From Kitasatospora cheerisanensis KCTC 2395 (GTDB taxonomy: Bacteria; Actinomycetota; Actinomycetes; Streptomycetales; Streptomycetaceae): a DNA stretch of 64,000 nt. Below the pieces are notes generated by a model that saw only the letters and a program-made list of their open reading frames with translations, had not been told where the DNA came from and made no database searches. The first letter of the stretch is position 1. Every line of letters begins with the position of its first letter. A program made the position numbers and the translations under genes. Below are positions 57,401 through 64,000 of the stretch, one piece after another. The DNA lies in NCBI RefSeq assembly GCF_000696185.1, contig NZ_KK853997.1, positions 5,285,084 through 5,349,083 on the forward strand, given 5' to 3'.

Positions 57401-57955
57401 CGCGTTGCGGCGCGCGACCGTCGCGTCGTCCTTGATCTTGGCGAAGCTGGCGCGGTAGTCGGCCAGCGCCTGGTCGGTCCGGTCGCGGAGCTTCTTCACC
57501 TCGCCCTGGTCGCCCTGGCCGGTGAGCAGCGGCACCAGGCTCTCGTCGCGCTCCTGTTCCAGCGCGTCGGCCAGCTTGGTCGCGGCGCTCGCCACCTTCG
57601 CGATGCGCACCGCGCGGTCGGCCTGGGTGTAGTCGTCCAGCGAGGTGTTGACGCGCAGGCCGCCGAAGACCAGCGCGATCACCACGGGGATCACCAGGAT
57701 GGCGACCAGACGGGTCGGCACCCGCCAGTTCAGCGGGGACAGGAAATCGGCCCGGCCGGTGGTGCCGCGCTGCGGGGCCTCCTTGGCGCCGCCGGGCCGC
57801 TCGGCCGACTCCACGGCCGGGGCGGGGCGCTGCGGCTCGCCGCGGTCCTCGGCCGCGGTGAACGCGGAGAACTGACCGGTGGTCTGGCCGCTTCCCGGTT
57901 CCTGCTGGCGGGGCTCTGAGCGCCGCTGCTGGGTGACTGGCTGCTTACGCCTCAC
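54461..57955 (-). CDS. cvnA: Conservon sensor histidine kinase 1 (CvnA-type, nitrate/nitrite-sensor-like)
   Basis: 1164 residues from GTG at 57955 (VRRKQPVTQQRRSE). TM1 about residues 82-103; an external NIT-type helical sensor; TM2 about 415-437; HAMP; a coiled segment (NVNAIFTNLSRRSQGLIQRQ); HATPase_c N-box LLAELLENATSF (about residue 633), G-box DKGIGLTAEDFA and GLFVVGRLSQRH. The final 400 residues are a Tyr/Gln/Pro/Asp-rich disordered tail (YPAENGYQAPY, GDEYQQPY). No clear response regulator is adjacent, as expected in conservons. Confidence 0.93.
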   Translation of the reverse strand: MRRKQPVTQQRRSEPRQQEPGSGQTTGQFSAFTAAEDRGEPQRPAPAVESAERPGGAKEAPQRGTTGRADFLSPLNWRVPTRLVAILVIPVVIALVFGGLRVNTSLDDYTQADRAVRIAKVASAATKLADALEQERDESLVPLLTGQGDQGEVKKLRDRTDQALADYRASFAKIKDDATVARRNAQFESMVESLPHLRKNAYSQELFATATANAYSMMFAPLLAMDNSVGFGSSNVTSKGRAIYAMSLAKASASTQRALMLHLLVGLGVGGVDGHEGQDLIQALMVANKLEQTARDEFNTASSGEEVKVYSDAEVAQATADQRLPLRMPDGHTMPTMSSLLMVGMSYAGQLATAASDRDAAARIINAAGTDGLTRPLWDQATKSHMSALRSAEGQLLDQVVADAQNIKDRAFTDWVLNSLIVIASLVLAGLLTGYIARSMILGMRTLNTAALDIANHRLPELVDKLSKTDPERVDTAVSPIPLWGKDEIGEVARAFDQVHQQAVSLAAEQALLRGNVNAIFTNLSRRSQGLIQRQLALITDLENNEADPDQLENLFKLDHLATRMRRNGENLLVLAGEEPGRRWSTPVPLVDVLRAAASEVEHYERIELAGIPEADVVGPAVTDLVHLLAELLENATSFSSPQTRVLVNATSLPDGRVLIEIHDKGIGLTAEDFAEINEKLAEPPTVDATISRRMGLFVVGRLSQRHDIRVQLRPSGESAGTTSLVMLPQQLTQLARIPEPQAEEFTVSRIFSEQEPSTEWAFDGQDRTAAELGFDDHLSARGVAGGPGFSPALESMQRSQRLEERRRAALEAGPSAAVEEPMEAELLESPYGSEGYPAENGYQAPYADDYRRPESDPFTAPYEPQQAAQDDSYGYQDGTGYGRDPYTPAERYQDDPFQPEQYPAPYAPAGHQDDSWTGGQQYGDEYQQPYAAGRFGEQQYDGEQYPEAQYADEYQQEYGYEEPAGHPYPAEELPALPPAAPAGGTTGAGLPQRRPGQQLAGAGGGQGTESPNWFTGAKDTSAPVEARGHDVSALGGYGPTGPTAAPSEWESPNDGDWQRAEKLREPSSAGTTPSGLPRRVPRQNLVPGNAKPTPQEGPQVSRDPNEVRGRLTNLRRGVEQGRQAGGDSGTTGTFRIDPDQGAYGDGPHNSSTDLFGGSNQQER

Positions 57956-58276
57956 TCGACAACAACCTCTCGACCGACTGGCGGCCATGGATCTATCCGG
58001 CGGCTACCCCCCGACGGGCCGCGACCCGCTCGGGTGCACGGGGTAGCTGGAATTTCAACACGAGCCGGAGTGGCGGACAAACGGCTCCCCCGCCCCGCAC
58101 GCCCGGGGTGGAAAGCGGACATTTACGGCTGAACTCCCGCAAAGTTCAAGGTCATTGGCGCGGACCGGGATTGAACGGCTACGCACTGTCAGTCGGGCCC
58201 GGCAAATGCCTACCGAACTGTTACCGGGGGACGCGAACCATCTGTGGTACGCGCCCCCGGGCCGCGCTTCCGCCAC
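57956..58276 (-). other. Intergenic region between the conservons, with terminator hairpin
   Basis: No gene was seen. Near the end of conservon 2, CCGGGGG-A-CGCG (58224-58235) pairs with CGCG-CCCCCGG (58250-58260) around ACCA-TCTG-TGGT, a strong terminator candidate. The promoter of the kinase gene at 57955 should also lie here; no clear -35/-10 was found. Confidence 0.5.
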
Positions 58277-58861
58277 TCACCGCAGGCGGGCGAGGAGGGC
58301 GTGTTCGACGAGGGTGATGAGTGCGCTCTTGGCGCTGTCCCGGCGTCGGGCGTCGAGGGTGATGATGGGGATGTCGGCGTTGAGTTGGAGTGCTTCGCGG
58401 ACTTCGTCGGCGGTGTGGGGCTGGTGTCCGTCGAAGCCGTTGAGGGCGACGACGAAGGGGAGTCCGCTGTTCTCGAAGTAGTCGAGGGCGGGGAAGCAGT
58501 CGGCGAGGCGGCGGGTGTCGACGAGGACGACGGCGCCGATGGCGCCGCGGACGAGGTCGTCCCACATGAACCAGAAGCGGTCCTGTCCGGGGGTGCCGAA
58601 CAGGTAGAGGATGAGGTCTTCGTCGAGGGTGATGCGGCCGAAGTCCATGGCGACGGTGGTGGTGGTCTTGCCGGAGACGTGGCTGAGGTCGTCGATGCCG
58701 GCGGAGGCCGAGGTCATGACGGCTTCGGTGCGCAGGGGGTTGATCTCGGAGACCGCGCCGACGAGCGTCGTCTTGCCCACGCCGAATCCGCCCGCGACGA
58801 CGATCTTGGCGGAGGTGGTGGCGCGGCTGGGGGCGGCCGCGTTAGAGCTTGCGAAGTCCAC
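58277..58861 (-). CDS. cvnD: Conservon small GTPase, copy 2 (CvnD-type)
   Basis: 194 residues, identical to the product of copy 1, from a GTG at 58859-58861. P-loop GGFGVGKTTLVGAVSE, LFGTPGQDRF and NGFDG as in copy 1. It overlaps the DUF742 gene by 20 bases. The only DNA difference from copy 1 in the frame is one base in the codon before the stop. Leucine codons are mostly CTC, unlike the CTG-rich genes around it. Confidence 0.95.
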   Translation of the reverse strand: MDFASSNAAAPSRATTSAKIVVAGGFGVGKTTLVGAVSEINPLRTEAVMTSASAGIDDLSHVSGKTTTTVAMDFGRITLDEDLILYLFGTPGQDRFWFMWDDLVRGAIGAVVLVDTRRLADCFPALDYFENSGLPFVVALNGFDGHQPHTADEVREALQLNADIPIITLDARRRDSAKSALITLVEHALLARLR

Positions 58862-58889
58862 TGAGGACCCTTTCGAGCAGCGTGACGTC
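58281..58889 (-). repeat. 609-bp direct repeat, copy 2 (GTPase gene)
   Basis: Partner of 52658-53266 at an offset of 5623 bases. Outside these limits the two conservons diverge at once. Confidence 0.9.
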
Positions 58890-59288
58890 AGGCGTACCGC
58901 CCGACTCGCCCGCGGCGGCGGGCTGGTGGATGGCGACCAGACCGGCTTCCGCCAGGTCTGCGACGAGGATGCGGGCGACCCCGAGCGGGACTCCCGCCAA
59001 CGCGGAGATCTCGGCGACCGACTTGACCTCGCGGCACAGCGACACGATCCGGGCGTGCTCGGGCAGCAGGGCGCCCGGCGGGTTGGTGCCCGTGGTCGAG
59101 ATCAGCGCCTCGATGGCCAGCTGGTACCGCGGCCGGGTCCGTCCACCGGTCATGGCGTACGGGCGGACCAGCGGCTGCTGCTCGTAGCTGTCCGACTGCT
59201 GGCCGCCGTACCCGCCGGCCTGCTGGCCGCCGTAGCCGTTTCCGTACCCGTTGCCGTACGCGCCGGCGGGTGTCGGGGGCGGGGTCAT
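58842..59288 (-). CDS. cvnC: Conservon DUF742 protein, copy 2 (CvnC-type)
   Basis: 148 residues, shorter than copy 1 because the N-terminal tail is reduced to about 45 residues of Gly/Tyr/Asn/Gln-rich repeats (NGYGNGYGGQQAGGYGGQQ). The DUF742 domain follows: RPYAMTGGRTRPRYQLAIEA, VKSVAEISALAGVPLGVARI and LVADLAEAGLVAIHQP. AAGGAGGA precedes the ATG. It overlaps the GTPase gene by 20 bases; its last 15 or so codons lie in the 609-bp repeat. Confidence 0.92.
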   Translation of the reverse strand: MTPPPTPAGAYGNGYGNGYGGQQAGGYGGQQSDSYEQQPLVRPYAMTGGRTRPRYQLAIEALISTTGTNPPGALLPEHARIVSLCREVKSVAEISALAGVPLGVARILVADLAEAGLVAIHQPAAAGESGGTPDVTLLERVLSGLRKL

Positions 59289-59383
59289 GCGTCCTCCTTG
59301 TGCTGCAGTCGATCGCGGACGGAGCCCGGGGCCGGCCGGCTGACCGGATGTCAGCCACCGCGCCGCGAAGACTTGGGGGTTGG

Positions 59384-59416
59384 TGTGCCGGACCCCGGTT
59401 CGGGTGGGTCCGGCAC
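59384..59416 (-). promoter_or_regulatory. Strong hairpin between roadblock and DUF742 genes, conservon 2
   Basis: GTGCCGGACCC (59384-59394) is the exact complement of GGGTCCGGCAC (59406-59416), an 11-bp stem in the 170-base gap. Sequence differs from the hairpin in conservon 1 but position is the same. Confidence 0.5.
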
Positions 59417-59458
59417 GGTGAGGGTCGTGCAGAGGAGTCGAACGGACGGACCGGGCCG

Positions 59459-59875
59459 TCAGTGCAGCAGGCTGCCCTGGAGTTCGGCCCGCAGGGCCGG
59501 CGTGAGCACCGCACCGGCCCGGTCGACCAGCAGCGCCATCTCGTAGCCGACGAGACCGATGTCGGAGTCCGGCGAGGCGAGCACCGCCAGCGCCGAACCG
59601 TCGCTGATCGCCATCAGGAAGAGGAACCCGCGCTCCATCTCCACGACGGTCTGGTTGACGTCGCCGCCCTCGAAGATGCGGCTCGCGCCGGAGGTCAGCG
59701 AGGTCAACCCGGAGGCGACGGCGGCGAGCTGGTCGGCACGGTCCCGCGGGAAGCCCTCCGACATGCACAGCAGCAGACCGTCGGCGGAGACCACCACCGT
59801 GTGGGACACCCCGGGGGTGTTGTCCACGAAGTTGGTGATCAGCCAGTTCAGGTTCTGGGCGGCCTGGCTCATCAT
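59459..59875 (-). CDS. cvnB: Conservon roadblock/LC7 protein, copy 2 (CvnB-type)
   Basis: 138 residues (MMSQAAQNL; the second ATG at 59872 is an alternative). Same roadblock fold as copy 1, with one internal substitution (VNQTV). It begins 10 bases after the sensor kinase stop. Confidence 0.95.
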   Translation of the reverse strand: MMSQAAQNLNWLITNFVDNTPGVSHTVVVSADGLLLCMSEGFPRDRADQLAAVASGLTSLTSGASRIFEGGDVNQTVVEMERGFLFLMAISDGSALAVLASPDSDIGLVGYEMALLVDRAGAVLTPALRAELQGSLLH

Positions 59876-59885
59876 CTGACTCAAC

Positions 59886-62800
59886 TCAACGCTCCTGGTG
59901 CTCGGGGCCGAAGCCGTTGTTGCCATCGGCGTCGAACTGGGCCCCCCGGTGGCCCTCGGACGTCCCGCCGAAGTCGAAGCCCGGCCGCTGCTGCGGCGCG
60001 GGACGGGCGGCGCCCGGCTGCTGCGCACCGGCCTGGCGGCCCTGCTGGATGCCGCGGCGCAGGTTGGTCAGCCGGCCGCGCACCTCCTCCGGGCTGCGCG
60101 AGACCTGAGGACCCGTCAGCGGGCTGGCCTCGGCACTGCCGGAGACCAGGTTGGCCTGCGGGGTGCGACGCGGCAGACCCGAGGTGGTCAGGCCGTTGGT
60201 CTGCGGCTCGCGCATCTGCTCGGCCCGCCGCCAGCGCTCGTCGTTCGCGGACGGGCGCCACGGCGCGTCCGGACCGGGACCGGCCGGCTGCTGCTGCGGG
60301 GCCTGCTGGCCCTGCGGCTGCTGCTGGGGCTGGGGCTGGGGCTGCTGCGGCGGCTGGGGCCGGCGCTCCGCCGTCGGACGCTGCGGCATGCCCTGCGGAC
60401 GCTGCTGCTGCTCGGCCTGCTGGAACGGATCGCCCTGCTGGAACGGATCGGCCTGCGGCTGCGGCCGGGTGGCCTGTGCCTGCTGAGCCGGGGCCTGCTG
60501 AGCCTGCGCCTGCGGGGCCGGACGGGACTGCGGCTGGCCGCCGAAGCCGGGCGCGGAGGTCCCGGGACGCTGCGGCTGGTAGCCGCGCGAGCGGAGCTGC
60601 TCACGGGCCGGCGCCGGGGCGTCCTGCGACTCGCCGGCGGTCGGCAGCGCCATCGGCTGCGGCCGCTCCGCGAACTGCTGCGGGGCCGGACGCTCCTGCG
60701 GAACCATCGGCGGCATGCCCTGACCCACCGGGTCCGGCAGCACCGGCTCCACCAGGCCGAGGCCCAGCGGGTCGCGCGGGTCGATGTCGGCGGCCTCGAA
60801 GCGCGGCCGGGCGAACCCGCCCGACTGCTCGACCGGCGCGGCCTCGATCGGCGCGGCCGGCTGCTGCGGCGGCAGCGGACGGCGCTGCGGCTGCTCGGCC
60901 CGGCCGTGCTGGGTCGGCTCGCCGCCCGGACGGCCCTCCATCGGACGCGTCCGCTCCGGACCCTGCGGGCCCTGCGGACGACGCGGACCGCCCTGCGGCC
61001 CCTGCGGAGCCTGCTGGCCGGGCTGCGGACGGCGCGGCGGCAGGCCGCCCTGCCCGCTCGGGCCGCCCTGGCCGCCCTGCAGGCCCGGCGCACCGGACGC
61101 ACCCGGCACCCGCCGCGGCGGCAGACCGCCGCCGGCCGGCGCACCGGCACCGGCGCCCGCGCCCGCACCGGCCGGGCCGAGGGCCCGTCGCACCCGGCGC
61201 GGGGTTCTCGCGCAGCGACTGGCCGACCGCACGGGTCGGCAGACCACCGGTGCGGCCGCCCTGGGCCGGGCCGGTGCCGAACGCGCCGCCGGGGCCGAAG
61301 CCGCCCTGCGCGGGCGCCTCGCCCGGACCGCGCCGGCCACCCGTGCCCGCCGGGCCCGCGGGCGCGGCCGGAGCGGACGGGCCGGACGACCCGCCCGGGG
61401 TGAACAGGTCGGGGCTGCCGCCCATCGCGCCCTGGCCGAGCTGCGGACGTCCGCCGCCCTGGCCGCCGGCCGCCGGGCCCTGGCCGAGCGCGGTGCGCGC
61501 ACCGGGCAGGTCGCCCGCCGGACGGCCCTGCTGACGCGGCGTCGGCGCGACGCCGCGCTGCTGGCGGCCGCCCTGGCCGGCCCCGGCGCCCGCACCGGGC
61601 CGGTTGCCGCGCCGCTCGGCGGAGTTGGTGACGTCCACCGGCAGCATGACGAGCGCGGTGGTGCCGCCCGAGTCGGACGGGCGGAGCTGGATCCGGATGC
61701 CGTGTCGCAGGGACAGGCGGCCGACCACGAACAGACCCATGCGGCGGGAGACCGAGACGTCCACCACCGGCGGGTTCGCCAAGCGCTCGTTGATGTCGGC
61801 GAGGTCGTCGGGGGAGAGGCCGATGCCGGTGTCGTGGATCTCGATCAGCACCCGGCCGTCCGGCAGGGCGTGGCCGGTGACCCGGACGCGGGTCTGCGGG
61901 GAGGAGAACGAGGTGGCGTTCTCCAGCAGCTCGGCGAGCAGGTGGACGAGGTCGTTGACGACGCGGCCGGCGACCTCGGCGGTCGGCACCGAGGCGAGCT
62001 CGATGCGCTCGTACTGCTCCACCTCGGAGGCGGCGGCGCGGAGCACGTCGACCAGCGGGACGGGGCGGGTCCACCGGCGGCCCGGGTCCTCGCCCGCGAG
62101 GACGAGGAGGTTCTCGCCGTTGCGGCGCATGCGGGTGGCGAGGTGGTCGAGCTTGAACAGCGAGGCCAGCTGGTCCGGGTCGGCCTCGCGGCTCTCCAGC
62201 TCGGAGATCAGCGACAGCTGACGCTGGATCAGGCCCTGGCTGCGGCGCGAGAGGTTGGTGAACATCGCGTTGATGTTGCCTCGCAGCAGCGCCTGCTCGG
62301 CGGCCAGTCGGACGGCCTCGCGGTGCACCATGTCGAAGGCGTGCGCCACGTGGCCGATCTCGTCGGCGGAGTCGACGCCGACCGGCTCGACGGTGACGTC
62401 GACGTCGTGCGGGTCGCTCTCGGAGAGGGTCTTGACCAGCTCCGGCAGGCGGCGCTCGGCGACGTCCTCGGCGGAGGTCTGCAGGCGGGTCAGCGAGCGC
62501 ACCATCGAGCGGGCCACCAGGGCCGCGCCGGCGATGGCGACGATGAGCACCAGGGCGACCAGGGCGGCGTTGATGACGGACTCGGTGTCGACGTCCGACT
62601 GCAGCGACTGGGCCTTGCCGTCGAGGACGTCGAGCAGGCTGTTCTCGATGGACTTCTCGGCGTTGACCTTGGCGGTCGACTTGTCGAACCAGTCCTTGTA
62701 GGAGGTGTTCTCGGCGGACCGGATGCCGTTGGTGTTCAGCACCGCCTTGGAGAACCGGTCGGCCTCGGCGACCACCTGGTTGTAGCTCATCGCGGCGCGC

Positions 62801-63786
62801 AGCCCGCGGGCCTCGCTCTCGCCGTAGATGGCGGTGAAGTTGGCGAGCGCGTTGTCCTCGGAGCTCATCAGACGGACGCCGAAGGTCTCGTCCGAGGCCG
62901 ACATGTACGGCTCGGTGGGGTTCGCGAGCGCGGCGCTGATCAGCGCGCGCTGCATCGAGGTGTACTCCTTGGCCGAGGAGAACTGGTACAGCGCACGGGT
63001 GGTCTTGATCAGCTCGGTGGAGTTCGAGGTGATCGCGATGTCCTGGGTGGCGCCGATCAGGTCCTTGATGATCACGTCGTAGTTGGTGATCGTGGCCTGG
63101 ATGTTGTCGGGGCTCTTGAACGCGCCGGTGCGGGCCCGGGACAGCGTGTTGAGGTCCTTGCGGACCTGCAGCAGCAGGGTCTTGGAGCCGGCCAGGTCGA
63201 GGTTGTCGAACTTGTCCGCGCTGGCGTTGAAGGTCTTCGACAGCGTGTTGGTCTGCTTGTACGCGTCGGCGATCTCGGGGTCGCTGTCGGCGCTGCCGCC
63301 GGCGGCCAGCGGGCCGGCCGAGATGTCGCGCTCGTACTGCAGGGCGTTGGCCAGTGCGGTGGCGTTGCGGGCGAGCTCGGCCAGGTCGCTCATCTGGGAC
63401 AGCTGGCGGGAGTTCTCCATCGAGGTCTGCACGCGCAGACCGCCCAGCACCAGCGCGACCACCACGGGGAGGAACAGCAGCGCGATCAGGCGGGTGCGGA
63501 TCCGCCAGTTGCGCATGGCGAAGCGGCTCATGCCGGTGGCACGGCGGCGGTTGAGCGTGCCGCGCAGTCTGGCGCGACGGCTCTGCTTGTCGGCCGACGT
63601 GCCGTCCTCCTGCTGGGGCGCACCGGCCCCCGGGGCACTGCTGTCGGCGGCGGCCTCGGCGGGAGCGCCGAACGGCCGCTCGCCTTGGCCGGTCGTCGCC
63701 GGTGCCGCCTGGTGGGCGCCGGCTACGGGCTCCCGCGACTCCGGGTCACCCGCGGCGCCGCTGCCCCTCTTGAAACGTCCCTGCAC
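59886..63786 (-). pseudogene. cvnA: Conservon sensor histidine kinase 2 (CvnA-type), frame broken at about 61184
   Basis: About 1300 residues once repaired. GTG start at 63786 gives VQGRFKRGSGAAG, which I recall from Streptomyces nitrate/nitrite-sensor kinases. TM1 about residues 99-118 (LIALLFLPVVVALVLGG), external helical sensor, TM2 about residue 415, HAMP, LLAELLENATSF (about 620), HDTGIGLSPDDLA and GLFVVGRLSLRHG. At GGGCCC (61181-61186) homology moves by one base into a second frame (ALGPAGAGAGAGAGAP) and continues as a very Pro/Gln/Arg-rich tail to the stop at 59886. One added G on the minus strand restores a single frame. The tail repeats QAQAQQAP- and QPQPQQQP-type units. Confidence 0.88.
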
Positions 63787-64000
63787 TGGCGTCGCAACCT
63801 CTGGACCGGGCGCCCGTCCCCGCCGGGCGGAGAGTAGGGCGGTGTCGAGTTTTTCCGTGGCATTCCAGCACAGCGGGGGAAGTCCAACAAGGCCCGTTAC
63901 GACACGGTGTCCTGGGCTACCCACCGCGCGCGGCGACTCACGTTCCGTGTCGCTTCCGGCCCGGAATACGGCTCTTTTCGGACACTCGTCCTAGTCATGT
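63787..64000 (-). other. Upstream region of sensor kinase 2
   Basis: No gene is seen in these 214 bases. The frame of the kinase is open upstream of the chosen GTG but the sequence does not look coding. The promoter of conservon 2 should lie here or beyond the window; I could not place it. Confidence 0.3.

Overview
This window is chromosomal DNA from a high-GC actinomycete of the Streptomyces/Kitasatospora group. The evidence is codon use with G or C at nearly all third positions, frequent GTG starts, a bldA-type TTA codon, Streptomyces-style conservons (sensor kinase, roadblock protein, DUF742 protein, small GTPase), and a gene order that, from memory and unchecked, resembles the S. coelicolor SCO5469-SCO5544 core region. 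No tRNA, rRNA, CRISPR array or prophage was found.

Layout. (1) 1-1475: end of an L,D-transpeptidase and an ATP-binding anti-sigma-type regulator that contains a TTA codon. (2) 1883-6528, minus strand: one-carbon/serine block gcvT-gcvH-glyA-sdaA behind a tandem glycine riboswitch. (3) 6671-8381: two SseB-family proteins. (4) 8928-14964: five-gene oligopeptide ABC transporter. (5) 15080-24926: a DUF6891-like protein, a ferritin-like protein, a TRIC channel, an IclR regulator, a cysteine desulfurase, a MarR regulator with an MFS exporter, mnmA, a LOG-like protein, an SDR and a gamma-carbonic-anhydrase-like protein. The NifS and MnmA proteins fit together as sulfur donor and tRNA thiolase. (6) 25039-38376: a MetE-like protein, ligA, an RmdB-type c-di-GMP enzyme, gatC-gatA-small membrane protein-gatB, an orphan dTDP-glucose dehydratase and a membrane PAS-GGDEF-EAL protein. 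(7) 38410-52571: branched-chain amino acid and serine genes ilvB-ilvN-ilvC, serA, leuB, ilvE and cimA, interrupted by a subtilase and a Uma2 protein. ilvB and cimA each follow a leader peptide plus terminator hairpin typical of attenuation. (8) 52654-63786, minus strand: two tandem conservons.

Most notable points. The two conservons carry a 609-bp direct repeat with no mismatch found by reading, covering the whole GTPase gene. Their roadblock proteins are almost identical, while the sensor kinases and DUF742 N-termini differ, so two sensors may share one GTPase output. A 167-bp element with perfect 21-bp terminal inverted repeats (MITE-like) sits on the rmdB stop codon. The cimA leader peptide carries two consecutive ATT isoleucine codons, matching the citramalate route to isoleucine. 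Five genes show an apparent loss of one base in a short G or C run, always in the same direction, which looks like a systematic sequence error rather than five independent pseudogenes.
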